From a virus, in IMG/VR virus record IMGVR_UViG_3300043466_000307, positions 1-30,887 of that record: 30,887 nucleotides of DNA; one strand, given 5' to 3'. The notes below the pieces were generated by a model. The model was not told where the DNA came from. It searched no databases and worked only from the letters and a program-made list of their open reading frames with translations. Position 1 is the stretch's first letter; every line of letters begins with the position of its first letter. A program made the position numbers and the translations under genes. Below, piece after piece: positions 6,091 through 15,339 of the stretch.

Positions 6091-6142
6091 TTCTTCGCTT
6101 GCCGAACGACGATGCTTTTTGTACGCTTACCGCTTTTGCCAT
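6020..6142 (-). CDS. Small basic protein, 40 aa
   Basis: The frame begins MAKAVSVQKASSFGKRRNGK and ends KPKKYRGQGR. About one third of the residues are lysine or arginine. Lys/Arg-rich proteins of this size ending in KPKKYRGQGR seem familiar from Bacteroidetes phages. Its ATG overlaps the upstream stop as TAATG, the junction used repeatedly in this genome, so translation is likely. The 3' half is overlapped out of frame by the membrane protein gene starting at 6090. Basicity suggests binding to nucleic acid, but no function is known. Confidence 0.6.
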   Translation of the reverse strand: MAKAVSVQKASSFGKRRNGKPKKAYSKSQNKPKKYRGQGR

Positions 6143-6351
6143 TACTTTTTAAAGATTTTTTTCCAAATGCCTTGGATGTCCTTTAGAAAAAATTCGCTTT
6201 TTTTAATTTGTTCCCACAACTTCACAACCAAACCGACAAAAGTTAAAAGCAAAATAAGAAATTTTAGGCTTTCGTTCATATCAATAACAGAGGCAAGCGT
6301 TCCAATTATGCCGAGGCCTAAGACTTGTTCAAATGGCGGGACGTGGTGCAT
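6142..6351 (-). CDS. Two-span membrane protein, probable holin
   Basis: A first hydrophobic segment (about 11-24, LGLGIIGTLASVI) and a second (about 28-46, LKFLILLLTFVGLVVKLW) are followed by a lysine-rich C-terminal tail (IWKKIFKK). This layout, the 69-residue size and the place at the head of the lysis region after a terminator fit a small two-span holin. I cannot match it to a named holin family. It is the first gene after the terminator at 6397-6420, so the lysis genes may have their own promoter. Confidence 0.6.
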   Translation of the reverse strand: MHHVPPFEQVLGLGIIGTLASVIDMNESLKFLILLLTFVGLVVKLWEQIKKSEFFLKDIQGIWKKIFKK

Positions 6352-6371
6352 TACATTTAAGATTCGTTTAC

Positions 6372-6396
6372 CAAAAATAAAGTATTTTAAACCAAA
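6372..6396 (-). promoter_or_regulatory. Possible promoter of the lysis region
   Basis: On the minus strand TATTTTTG (6379-6372) matches the Bacteroidetes -7 consensus exactly and lies between the terminator and the first lysis gene. A TTTG lies only 13 bases upstream (6396-6393), shorter than the usual 17-23, so the assignment is weak. The site before terS (26217-26242) has the same odd geometry. Confidence 0.3.
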
Positions 6397-6420
6397 TAAA
6401 AAAGGGCTATTTCTAGCCCT
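6397..6420 (-). terminator. Intrinsic terminator after tail genes
   Basis: On the minus strand AGGGCTA-GAAA-TAGCCCT forms a perfect seven-bp stem with a GAAA loop, followed by TTTTTT and ATTT. It lies 26 bases after the stop of the gene at 6446 and separates the tail genes from the lysis genes. Confidence 0.85.
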
Positions 6421-6445
6421 CTAAATTGTTGGTGGTGGTTTACCA

Positions 6446-6733
6446 TTACTTTTCCTTTAAAGCCTCGTAAAGCGGACCTAAAACAAGCACGGTAAAGCCT
6501 TTGGCCTTGACCTTTTCCTTGATTAAATCGGCGTCGCTTTTGCTTAGTTCAATGTCGCCCTCAGAATAGTAAATTTTCTTAGCCAATTCGTAAAGTCGAA
6601 TCGGGTCGTCTTTTTCTTCAGCGCTAAACAAAGCATTTCCGACCATTTTGCTCAATAGCATTTGGTCGCCGTTTTCGTTCGTAATTTTGTTGCCCTCAAT
6701 GTCTTGTAAGGCGATTGCTAGGTTGACAATCAT
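6446..6733 (-). CDS. Hypothetical protein after the tail fibre, 95 aa
   Basis: The pattern (NLAIALQDIEGNKI, then a KMVGNALFSAEEKDDPIRLY helix, LAKKIYYSEGDIELSKSDAD and a helical end GPLYEALKEK) is like small phage proteins found next to tail genes, sometimes annotated as assembly proteins. I cannot name the family with confidence. It is soluble, acidic, and the last gene before the terminator. A role as a tail or fibre assembly factor is inferred from position. Confidence 0.6.
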   Translation of the reverse strand: MIVNLAIALQDIEGNKITNENGDQMLLSKMVGNALFSAEEKDDPIRLYELAKKIYYSEGDIELSKSDADLIKEKVKAKGFTVLVLGPLYEALKEK

Positions 6734-6737
6734 AAAT

Positions 6738-7019
6738 TTAAATTAGGGTTAGGTTTAATTTTTCGGCAATATAGGAAAACGCGTAATCGTTTGATCCGTC
6801 CCAAGCCAAATAATTCTCGCCGTCTAGCGGAATATTTCCCTCTGTTAATACTTGACCCATGACAATAGGCATTTCTTCGGTGCCTTGTCCGCCAGCGTTT
6901 AGGGAATAATAAAACGAACAAGCGCTTTGCAAGTTGTCGTTTACGATTGTTGCGTTTAGGTAAATGGCTTCGAATTGCTGGCCATCTTTCCAAATTTGGA
7001 TTGGTTCAATTTGTCTCAT
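6738..7019 (-). CDS. Hypothetical tail-associated protein, 93 aa
   Basis: This small beta-rich protein begins MRQIEPIQIWKDGQQFEAIY and ends SYIAEKLNLTLI. I have no firm family, but a protein with the same overall pattern (KQIEP, WV-GQ start, NLT-I end) seems usual next to Bacteroidetes phage fibres. It lies between the fibre gene (18 bases upstream) and the 95-residue gene (four bases downstream). A structural or accessory tail role is inferred from position only. Confidence 0.6.
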   Translation of the reverse strand: MRQIEPIQIWKDGQQFEAIYLNATIVNDNLQSACSFYYSLNAGGQGTEEMPIVMGQVLTEGNIPLDGENYLAWDGSNDYAFSYIAEKLNLTLI

Positions 7020-7037
7020 TTTTTTTATAGTTTAATT

Positions 7038-10000
7038 TTATACATATCTCGCGTCCAAATCTACTAAAACGCCGCCTATTTCAACTCGAACAATTGCGTT
7101 TGGCGTAATTGTTCCGCCTCTAGCCGTTCCTAGTCTCCAATCAACTGCGCTGCCACCGCTTGGCGCGCCTGTTCTGATTGCGCCATTAACGTGTAGTCTT
7201 GCGCCAACGTCCGTTGTCGTTCCAATCAGTACGTTGCCGCTTGAATTTAAAAACAATGATGTTGTGCCATCATTAACAAAAAAACGATGTCCAATACCTG
7301 ATTCCCCGTAATATGCTAAGTTTCTGTCTGAATTACCCAAAGCACTACCAACAACGCCTATAAATCCACTATTTACCCCATTTTGGCGAATAATAAAAGC
7401 GCCTCCTCCAGTTGTTGTACCATTATCGACTGAAATAACCCCGTCATAATTTGATGCACCTTTTACGCTTAGTTTATGCGCTGGAGTCGTTGTCCCAATC
7501 CCAACGTTTCCGTTATCTAGTAAAATAACTTTTGGGTTTGTACCATAAGCAGTTCCATTTGCAGCAAAAGTGCCAAAGTTTAAGAAATTATTTGAATCAT
7601 TATTTATTCCCCAATAATAGTCATTTGCACTTCTATAAAATCTCGCACTATTCCCCGCATTTGCGTGTAATCCATTAGCCGTCACGCTACTTGAAAAGGT
7701 AGCCGCGCCTCCATCTACACTAAATGTTCCACCGCTTCCTCCTAACTGATTTAATCTAACTTTAAAACCTGAAAAGTTGTCAATATTTAAACCATTGACT
7801 TCCATACCAGAGGCTCCATTACCTCTTGCTAATCTACTAATAATAGTTCCTCCAGCTGAAAAATTTATATAATTTTGTGGACTACCACTAGAATTTTCAA
7901 TAGTTAACCCTGTAGTTGTTCCACTCCCACTAAACCTCCCTGTTCCGTTAACGTCTAGTTTAAAGCCAGCGTCCGTTGTCGTTCCGACAAGTAGGTTGCC
8001 TCCGCTGGTTAGGGTCATTCGGTCATTGTCACCATTTGTGGCAAATCTTAAAGCCATTCCAGTAGATGCTTGCAATTGAGCGTGAGTATCTGCTCCTCCG
8101 TAATTTGGATTAACTACAATCCATTTTGTTCCTCTTGTAAAATATGAAACCCCAACAACATCTAAAACACCTTGAGGAGTTGTTGTTTTGATGCCAATAT
8201 TTCCAGCATTTGTAATGCTAAAAGATTTTCCACCTCCAGCAGTTGCAGTTTGAAACACAAAAAAATCATTTGCTGAGCCATTATTTTCCAAAAGTAAATT
8301 TGTTACATTACTTATTGTTTGACCGCTTGAGTTTGATTGTATATGTAATAAACTTAATGGGCTTGCGGTATTAATACCAAGATTTGTCCCATTATCAAAA
8401 ACTAGACTATTCCCAATCGTTGTACTTCCTGTAAATTTGGGTAAGTAGTTAGTCGTGCCTGTTCCGCCAACTGGATTGGCTGGAATGTCGCTTGTAAACG
8501 CTAAAGTTCCGCTCGCGTCTTTTAAAGTGTAGGTACGCGTTGCCGAGTTACTAAATGCTATAATTCCTCCGTTAGCAGTTGTTCCCTTGTTAAAATAAAT
8601 ATTATTTGAACTATTAAATCCAAACGAATTGTGACCAGTTAAAGCCGCAATACTTACTTGAGTATTAGATAAACTTGTAGGCTGTGCAGTTCCTTCGCCA
8701 GCCATTAAAAGTCTGTTTGGGTCAAATATTTTAGTGCCAGTTACCGCTTGGTAAGTATTTAACAACATATCACCAACGTTGTAAGTCCTATTAGCACTTA
8801 GGTCTTGAGTTGTGCCGTTAATGGTAATAGTTCTAGTTTCTGGAACTGGCGTATAACCTAAAGCGTTTTGCTTTCCGTTAAACGTAGACCAATCCGCAGA
8901 ACTTAAAGCGCCGCGATTCGTTGCGCTTGCCGTTGGTAAATTAAACGTATGCGTATCGGTTGCGCTATAAATGTTAAAATCACTTCCGCTAGTTCCAACC
9001 GCAAAGAATTGCACTTGCGTAGTCAATCCATTTAAAGCGGTTAAACCCGTGGTAAACGTGGTAATTACCTGGCATAAATGGTCGTTTTCAGTATGCAAAG
9101 TAATTGTGCGTCCTGAGGTATTTACATAGAATCTAAGCGCCAGCCTATCTGTTAAAGCCAGCGTTGTTTGTGGCACCGCTAACGTGCTGAAATATGGGTT
9201 TAGGTTAGTTCCAAATGCAATTAATTCAGGCGACGTTGCGCTGGATGCAATTAAGGTAAACGTTGAGCCATTGTATTTGTACAATTCAACATAAAAAGAC
9301 GGATTACCGCCACCACTTGAAGCGCTGAAATAGGTTTCTAAATTCCAATTTCCAGCGGGAATTTCTAGTTTATTTGGGTCGCCAGCATCGGTTATAAAGT
9401 TGGCAATGTAGCCGTCTGAACTTATGCTTATGTCTGTTCCAGCCCCAAAAACTGGGTTTCTGTTTACCTCGCGATAAGCAACGCCGCCTATTGTGCCTTG
9501 GCTTACTGATCCGTTTAAATAATAACTAACTGACGCACCGCCTCCCGTAGTTGCTGGGAAATCTGCCAAAGAGCCGTCGCCTCTAATATACTGCGCAACA
9601 GTTCCCGCGCCAGTAACTGCCAAAGTTCCGTTGGTTGTTACTGGACTATTTGCAACGTTAAAAGCGCTTGGCATAGTTAAACCGACTGAGGTAACCGAAC
9701 CAGTCCCGTAGGCCGTGGAATCAACCGAGCCGTCCGCCTTTAAAAATTGTGCAGACGTTCCGCCAGCCTTTACAAATGTGCCAGCCAAAATGGATTGGGC
9801 ACCAAGGTTAACCGTAGTAACGGCGCCAGTATAAGGGACATATCCGCCGCTGGAATTTTCCCATTTAGACGTGGACGAATTATAAACCAAGACTTGTCCA
9901 TTGGTTGGCGCCACAATCGTGACGTCTCCCAATTCGCTTAAATTTATGTCGGTCCTATCTACGTTCTCCCATTTACCCAAGGTGCTATTGTATTGCAAAA

Positions 10001-10181
10001 TCTGCCCATTGGTTAGGCCAGCAATGTCAACGTCTGTTAATCCAGCCAAACTTTGTGGCGATCCTTGCAAAAGCGTTGCCTTGGTCGTCTGTTTGTTTAG
10101 TCCGTCTTGCCAAATTAAAACAATATCATTGTCGCCAACACTTGCCGCAATGGGAAAATCTATAAACCGTCTATTTGCCAT
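7038..10181 (-). CDS. Long tail fibre protein, 1047 aa
   Basis: The N terminus (MANRRFIDFPIAASVGDNDI) is a likely virion-attachment domain, followed by two repeats with the pattern TNGQxLxYNSxxxKWEN (about residues 57-110). The C-terminal half carries at least five copies of a GNVxIGTTTxxxxxLxVxG module (near 7211, 7500, 7981, 8188 and 8368 on the map) which is typical of Bacteroidetes phage fibres and surface adhesins. No S74-type chaperone domain is seen; it ends VRVEIGGVLVDLDARYV. It should mediate host recognition at the tail tip. It starts one base after the stop codon of the tail-tip gene. Confidence 0.85.
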   Translation of the reverse strand: MANRRFIDFPIAASVGDNDIVLIWQDGLNKQTTKATLLQGSPQSLAGLTDVDIAGLTNGQILQYNSTLGKWENVDRTDINLSELGDVTIVAPTNGQVLVYNSSTSKWENSSGGYVPYTGAVTTVNLGAQSILAGTFVKAGGTSAQFLKADGSVDSTAYGTGSVTSVGLTMPSAFNVANSPVTTNGTLAVTGAGTVAQYIRGDGSLADFPATTGGGASVSYYLNGSVSQGTIGGVAYREVNRNPVFGAGTDISISSDGYIANFITDAGDPNKLEIPAGNWNLETYFSASSGGGNPSFYVELYKYNGSTFTLIASSATSPELIAFGTNLNPYFSTLAVPQTTLALTDRLALRFYVNTSGRTITLHTENDHLCQVITTFTTGLTALNGLTTQVQFFAVGTSGSDFNIYSATDTHTFNLPTASATNRGALSSADWSTFNGKQNALGYTPVPETRTITINGTTQDLSANRTYNVGDMLLNTYQAVTGTKIFDPNRLLMAGEGTAQPTSLSNTQVSIAALTGHNSFGFNSSNNIYFNKGTTANGGIIAFSNSATRTYTLKDASGTLAFTSDIPANPVGGTGTTNYLPKFTGSTTIGNSLVFDNGTNLGINTASPLSLLHIQSNSSGQTISNVTNLLLENNGSANDFFVFQTATAGGGKSFSITNAGNIGIKTTTPQGVLDVVGVSYFTRGTKWIVVNPNYGGADTHAQLQASTGMALRFATNGDNDRMTLTSGGNLLVGTTTDAGFKLDVNGTGRFSGSGTTTGLTIENSSGSPQNYINFSAGGTIISRLARGNGASGMEVNGLNIDNFSGFKVRLNQLGGSGGTFSVDGGAATFSSSVTANGLHANAGNSARFYRSANDYYWGINNDSNNFLNFGTFAANGTAYGTNPKVILLDNGNVGIGTTTPAHKLSVKGASNYDGVISVDNGTTTGGGAFIIRQNGVNSGFIGVVGSALGNSDRNLAYYGESGIGHRFFVNDGTTSLFLNSSGNVLIGTTTDVGARLHVNGAIRTGAPSGGSAVDWRLGTARGGTITPNAIVRVEIGGVLVDLDARYV

Positions 10182-10182
10182 A

Positions 10183-13100
10183 TTAATTTATTGGGTAAAC
10201 GTACGCAGTCGGTACTTGTCCAAAGGTAATTCTTGCCACGCGACTTGCCAAGTCGTATTCCCAGCCAATGACTTGCAAACGGACCGTTGAATAGCCAGTA
10301 TAAAGCAATTGATTGGTAATATATCCAGTCCCAAAAGTCTCGCCTTTGCGTCTAAATGACCCCTCCAAGCGGTAACTTAAAGCGTTGTATATACTTAACA
10401 CATTTCGCGCGTAACAATCGCGCAAACGTGGCGAATAACCCCCCAAAAGCGCTTGGTTTTCAAACGAAATGTTTGTTTGCGTGTAGGTAATGGTCCCGTT
10501 TGCATTGACTTGCAACAAAAACGTCGAGGTTTGGTAATCGTTGCCGTTAGAATCTTTTAAAAAGACCTGAATTTGAACGTTAGCCTCGCCTGTGTAATCG
10601 TAACCGTTAAAGGTAATTGTTACATTTCTTTGCGTGCTGCTAATTGTTGTAACCGACACGTTCAATTGAGCGCTTGGCGGCGGTGGATTGCCCGACAAAC
10701 TGCTAACTAAAATAAAAACAGAATCAATTGTAAACGTGCTGGCTGCCACAAATTGGCGCTGGTATTGACCCGTAACTGTTCCGCCTGAGAAATTAAGCGT
10801 ATTGGCGCCCAAGGTGTCAGTCAATCGGTTAACCTGGGTAACTGCACCGCTTGGAACCTGAATAATTCCTGGCGTATCGGCCAAAGACTTTTCGACAAAA
10901 ACAATTGCTGGCAATTCTCCAATTCTAAGCCAGTTTTTTGAAGCAGTAATACAAAGGTCGCTAAACGTTAAAGTATCGTCGCGCAAACTCGTGTAAGCCC
11001 TAGCCGTTTCGTAAACCTTTTTTACTTCGCTTGGGTTTTTCTTGCCCTCAAAGGTTGGAATTATCTTTGCCGCCGTCACGGTTGCGCTGCCAGTTGCTCC
11101 AAAATACTTTAATTCGATTGACAAAAAGCCAGCCGTTGGCAACACAAAACTTGAAAGTTTAAACTTGCGCGTGTCGTCGTCTTTTGTTGAGTAAAAAACG
11201 AACGTATAATAAGTCTCATCCCAAGCCAATAAATTTAAACTGCCAACGATTGTGGTCCCTAAATACCTGGTAGTTCCGCTAGAATCGACGTGCTTTACTG
11301 CAATAGCCATGCCGCTTGCAGCGGTCAAGTAGTTAATATCAACCTCCAAGTCCAAACTTAATCCAGCAAAATCCAAGAAAATAGGCTTGGAAATAATTGG
11401 CTCGTCCGTCTCTTCGCCGTTTGGCATGAATCGAATGTCCCAAGAAACGCCTTGCTCGTTATCGTACCCCGTTTGCGCTGGTATATTATTAGGGAAAATT
11501 TGAATTACTGGCGTGTCAGGATCAGGCGTTATTGTCCAATCGTAGGGTTTATAAGGCCCCTCCAAAAACCAACTAGACTCGTTGAATGATTCGCCGTTGG
11601 TAATAATTGACTGCCCTAAATCGCCTTGCGTTAGCGTTAATTTTTTAATTGGTCGTTGATATTGTAGCAACTGGTCGCCGCCAACTGGAATCCAATTTGT
11701 TTCCGCGTTTGTTTGATCCGCAATTGTTTGGATTTGTTCCGATTCGTTAGAATAACTAAGCATCGAGCGGTTGGTTCCTGAGTTAGCCAAAGCGATAAAC
11801 TTGGAATCGCCGTAGGTAATACAAGTCCATTGGTTTAATTCGGGAGACGCAACTAAAGTCCAATTAATAGCGTCCTCACTTATTCCAATTCTGTTATCTC
11901 CACCTTGGCCAACAAAAACAAAAACTCCATTCGCATAAGTAATGCCTCGAATTTGTAAAAACGAAAATCCAATTGATAAGGAATTTGTCGCAAGAGTCCA
12001 ATTTATTCCGTCTGTTGAATAATAACTGCCAGTAGTAAATTTCCCTTCTGCAAATGTTATAGCGTTTGAAACTAAATTAACATTTACTGCAGTCCAATTT
12101 ATTCCGTCCGTTGAATACATTACGCGGTCAGTTCCGTTGCTAGAAATAGCCACAAATTTATTATTGCCATAAGCAACCGATTGCCAGTCGTTATTCGCGC
12201 TTGGTGTGCGTTGTGTCCAGTTAATGCCGTCGGGTGAGGTCATTACCCTATTGCCTGGCCCACCAAAAGCAACCGCAACAAAAAGGCCATTGCCGTAGGT
12301 AATCGATTTCGCTTGTATTTGAAATGCTGGATTATACCTTGTCCAACTTATTCCGTCAGTTGAAACTTGGACGTTTGTTACAAATGTACTGCCCGACAAT
12401 TCACCGCCAACGGCTACAAATTTGCCATTCGCGTAAACAATACCTGACAAGCCTGAGGACCCAATTGTTACGCTTGTCCATGTAATGCCGTCAGTTGAAT
12501 GCCGCAAGGTTGTGGACCCATTAGAAACGGCTACAAATCGACCATTCCCGTAGGCTATGCCGCTGAATGGAAAAGACCCAGCGCCATTTGTATACCATTG
12601 TTTAGCAGAGTCGAAAGCGTTATTTACAAAACTAGAAATAACTGAGCCGTCCACATGGCTATGGACGTAAATAGTTGTCCCCTCAATGTTTCTTGCAATT
12701 GGTCGCTGAATTAACCAACGGCCGTTTTTTTGTAGCAAAATCCAGCCAAAAGTTCGGCAAATTTCCAAAAGAAAATCGTAAGCATTTAGCCCTAACTCGT
12801 CAAAAGTAAACTCTTGGATTAGCAATTGTTCGCCAACCGCCTGGTCGAAAATTGACTTTGTGTTGTCCATTACTAGGCCCTCGTAAAGGTCATTACAAAC
12901 CTCAATATCTAGGTCTAATTCCAAGCGGTTTAATTGCTCAAATATTAGGCTGCCAAGTTCGGTATCTACACTTGGGCCAACCAAAGCAACCTCTTTAAGT
13001 TGTGCCAATCCGTCGGTTGCGGTAACGACAACAGGGTAAGGAGGGTCTTGGAATGGCTCGCCAGTAATGTCGTTAAGCAAGTAGCCTTTAAATACAACGT

Positions 13101-13383
13101 CGCCCTCAAATTTATGCACAACTAAAAACTCACGATCTGAATAACTAAAAAAATTACGAAAATCCGTTGTTTCAGTTGAATAAAAACTAATTGTAAACGT
13201 GGTCGACATAATTGGTGTCGTGAGGTCCTCGTTGTCCTCGCGTTCGTATTTATGCACCGCTGGCACGTCTGTTGCAATCAACTCGGTTGATGTTCCAACA
13301 AATCCGTCCTGGTAAATTTCAACGACGTTTGAATAATTGTCGACGTCTTTAAATGGAATTGTATACTTTAGACCGTATGCCAT
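10183..13383 (-). CDS. Tail-tip/baseplate protein with inserted seven-repeat domain
   Basis: The 1066-residue product begins MAYGLKYTIPFKDVDNYSNV, like Bacteroidetes phage tail-tip proteins encoded between tape measure and fibre, with a FGWILLQKNGRWLIQRP segment near 213-228. Residues about 262-547 are seven repeats with the pattern YGNGKFVAV...STDGINWT. The rest (about 560-1066) is beta-rich with fibronectin-like stretches and ends RITFGQVPTAYVYPIN. It probably combines the distal-tail hub function with receptor or carbohydrate binding. The hub role is inferred from gene order and not from a catalytic motif. Confidence 0.75.
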   Translation of the reverse strand: MAYGLKYTIPFKDVDNYSNVVEIYQDGFVGTSTELIATDVPAVHKYEREDNEDLTTPIMSTTFTISFYSTETTDFRNFFSYSDREFLVVHKFEGDVVFKGYLLNDITGEPFQDPPYPVVVTATDGLAQLKEVALVGPSVDTELGSLIFEQLNRLELDLDIEVCNDLYEGLVMDNTKSIFDQAVGEQLLIQEFTFDELGLNAYDFLLEICRTFGWILLQKNGRWLIQRPIARNIEGTTIYVHSHVDGSVISSFVNNAFDSAKQWYTNGAGSFPFSGIAYGNGRFVAVSNGSTTLRHSTDGITWTSVTIGSSGLSGIVYANGKFVAVGGELSGSTFVTNVQVSTDGISWTRYNPAFQIQAKSITYGNGLFVAVAFGGPGNRVMTSPDGINWTQRTPSANNDWQSVAYGNNKFVAISSNGTDRVMYSTDGINWTAVNVNLVSNAITFAEGKFTTGSYYSTDGINWTLATNSLSIGFSFLQIRGITYANGVFVFVGQGGDNRIGISEDAINWTLVASPELNQWTCITYGDSKFIALANSGTNRSMLSYSNESEQIQTIADQTNAETNWIPVGGDQLLQYQRPIKKLTLTQGDLGQSIITNGESFNESSWFLEGPYKPYDWTITPDPDTPVIQIFPNNIPAQTGYDNEQGVSWDIRFMPNGEETDEPIISKPIFLDFAGLSLDLEVDINYLTAASGMAIAVKHVDSSGTTRYLGTTIVGSLNLLAWDETYYTFVFYSTKDDDTRKFKLSSFVLPTAGFLSIELKYFGATGSATVTAAKIIPTFEGKKNPSEVKKVYETARAYTSLRDDTLTFSDLCITASKNWLRIGELPAIVFVEKSLADTPGIIQVPSGAVTQVNRLTDTLGANTLNFSGGTVTGQYQRQFVAASTFTIDSVFILVSSLSGNPPPPSAQLNVSVTTISSTQRNVTITFNGYDYTGEANVQIQVFLKDSNGNDYQTSTFLLQVNANGTITYTQTNISFENQALLGGYSPRLRDCYARNVLSIYNALSYRLEGSFRRKGETFGTGYITNQLLYTGYSTVRLQVIGWEYDLASRVARITFGQVPTAYVYPIN
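11743..12600 (-). repeat. Seven propeller-like repeats in the tail-tip gene
   Basis: Seven units of about 33-46 residues share a hydrophobic strand, [YF]GNGKFVAV, and STDGINWT near the end. The fifth unit lacks the middle strand and the seventh ends SYSNES, a degenerate form. Adjacent units share near-identical DNA such as TTTATTCCGTCTGTTGAAT around 12003, a sign of unit duplication. The pattern and number fit a seven-bladed beta-propeller of the BNR/sialidase or Kelch-like kind. Confidence 0.7.
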
Positions 13384-13386
13384 TAT

Positions 13387-15339
13387 TTAGAATTTTCTTG
13401 CCCGTGTTTTATTTGCTCGGTTTAGGGTGCCAACTAGGTTGTCGCCGCTGATTGTAAAGGTAACATTTCCGCCAATCATATTTTGCAATTTAGACAAAGG
13501 TGCGATGACTTCGGGATTAGTTCGCGCGCCTGTATATTCACCAACAAGCGCTGGCGTTGGTCCCGACACTATACCTCCATTGGCAAATGGAATAAGACCC
13601 CCAAGCGGACCGCCTCCACCCATGCCACCAAGCAACTTTTTAAAGCCTCCAGCGCCTTTACCAAAACCAGCAACACCAATACCGCCAAGCAAAATATTTA
13701 AAGCAAATGCAGCGGCAACAGTTGCGGCCAATTGAATAGCCATTTTTTTAAGCCCATCAAATATGGATGCAAAAGAGAGTTTACCACTTTCGGCCATTGT
13801 GATAAAGGATTGAGTTAACAAATCCCCAAAAGGTAATGCAAGCGCCAAAGATTGTTCTGTTTTTAATGTTTCCGCAGCCAATGTTGATTGGGCCAAAGCC
13901 GCCGCGTTTATTCTGTCGATTGCCTCTTGCGGTATAATAATGCCTGGCATCGTTGCAGAAATTTGCTTATTCATGGCCAAAATACTTGCAGACGCGTTTT
14001 GAACCATCATTAAACGCTCAGGACTCATTTGTTTAGTTACGTCAGTTTGCTGACCGCTAAACGCATCTCTTGGGCCTACGTTTTTAAGAGTTGCGTTTTG
14101 TGTTTTTAAGAATTCCGCCGCCTCTTGTCTTAGTTGTTTTATTCTTTGTTCGTGCGCTTTTTGTCTTGCAGCCGCTTGCTTTTCGACTTCGGCCGTGTTT
14201 TCTTTAGTTGCAGCCGTTGTTGTGGCAGTTGCGCCAGCCAATTCCTTTTCTGAGGCGGCTTGCTCTTTTCTTAATTTAACATAGGTAGTATAAAGGGCTT
14301 TCGAGTCTTCAACAGTATTGCCTAAACGAATCATTTCGTTTAAGAATTTAGTTTGGCCCTCACCACTTATTAAAAACGAAAGGCTTAAATTGTCAAATTC
14401 AGCGGCTGCGTCCTTGATTGTTCGCGTTAAATCGTCAGTAGAATCGTTTACTTTTAACAAATACGTCCTTGCCTCGTCGCTAGATTCTGCCAAAGTTTTA
14501 AATGGATTCATTAACTCCATAATTTCGCCCATATTTCTAAGGGACGAAACAACGTTGTTTAAGTCTTTGACAAACCAGTTTATAAAGCCGCTAGACGAGT
14601 CGCCAATGTTTTTAAATAGTTGGGTAATGTTGTCCTCCAAATTAGATATTACGCCGCCTGTAGTCTTGGAAATAGCCTCCATTGAACCAGCAACCCCCTC
14701 TAAATCACCAAGGCCCAACAAGTAGGCTTGTATTGCCTTATCGGATTTCTCAACCTCAGTTGTTATACCTTTAAAAGTAAACTGGACAACGTCTCCTTGC
14801 TGGCTGGCCTTTATACCAAACTCTTTTAATCGTTCAAATTCACCGCTTTGCGCGTCCAAAATGGCTTCTGTTAACTGGTCAAATGACTTTCCAACAGACG
14901 AGGCAAGGTCGCCCAATTGTCTCATTTGGTCCATGGTCGGAATAAAACCGCGGTTGGCTAGTTTTACAAAAGCGTCTGTTAATTCGTTTACTTGAAAAGG
15001 TGTCGACGATGCAAAATTTACAATTTGATTCATTGCCGACTGCGCCGCTGAATTACTACCAAGCGCGGTTGTTAAAACCGCCTCCATTTTTTGGAATTCA
15101 ACGGTCGTATCGAGTATTTTTTTACCCAAATTAATGAGTTGATCCGCAGCAAAAACGCCAGCCAAAGTTTTACCAACCTCAGAAAAAGCGCCCGACATTT
15201 TTTTAGTCGACTCAATAGAATTTTTATTGCTTTTTTCAATGGTCGAACCCATCTCATTAACCTGAGATTTAAGGTCTCCCATTGCTTTATTAAAGTCTTT
15301 TAATTGGGCGACAATGTCGACGTTTAATTTTGCGCTCAT
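13387..15339 (-). CDS. Tape measure protein, 650 aa
   Basis: The N-terminal half is helical (KLNVDIVAQLKDFNKAMGDL onward) and carries the phage tape-measure block FASSTPFQVNELTDAFVKLA with FDQLTEAILDAQSGEFERLK. A charged coiled-coil lies around 355-420 (KAHEQRIKQLRQEAAEFLK). Hydrophobic helices (QLAATVAAAFALNILLGGIG, about 535-555) and a glycine-rich end follow. It sets tail length and is expected to be expelled at DNA ejection; at about 0.15 nm per residue the tail would be near 100 nm. Its start overlaps the stop of the chaperone frame (ATGA). It is short for the family but intact. Confidence 0.9.
   Translation of the reverse strand: MSAKLNVDIVAQLKDFNKAMGDLKSQVNEMGSTIEKSNKNSIESTKKMSGAFSEVGKTLAGVFAADQLINLGKKILDTTVEFQKMEAVLTTALGSNSAAQSAMNQIVNFASSTPFQVNELTDAFVKLANRGFIPTMDQMRQLGDLASSVGKSFDQLTEAILDAQSGEFERLKEFGIKASQQGDVVQFTFKGITTEVEKSDKAIQAYLLGLGDLEGVAGSMEAISKTTGGVISNLEDNITQLFKNIGDSSSGFINWFVKDLNNVVSSLRNMGEIMELMNPFKTLAESSDEARTYLLKVNDSTDDLTRTIKDAAAEFDNLSLSFLISGEGQTKFLNEMIRLGNTVEDSKALYTTYVKLRKEQAASEKELAGATATTTAATKENTAEVEKQAAARQKAHEQRIKQLRQEAAEFLKTQNATLKNVGPRDAFSGQQTDVTKQMSPERLMMVQNASASILAMNKQISATMPGIIIPQEAIDRINAAALAQSTLAAETLKTEQSLALALPFGDLLTQSFITMAESGKLSFASIFDGLKKMAIQLAATVAAAFALNILLGGIGVAGFGKGAGGFKKLLGGMGGGGPLGGLIPFANGGIVSGPTPALVGEYTGARTNPEVIAPLSKLQNMIGGNVTFTISGDNLVGTLNRANKTRARKF

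Noticed and set aside
7038-10181. Diversity-generating retroelement target in the fibre gene
   Set aside because: No reverse transcriptase or template repeat in the window; the internal repeats are ordinary fibre modules.
11743-12600. CRISPR-like array from repeated 20-25 bp DNA in the tail-tip gene
   Set aside because: Repeats are imperfect, in frame, and explained by protein repeat units.
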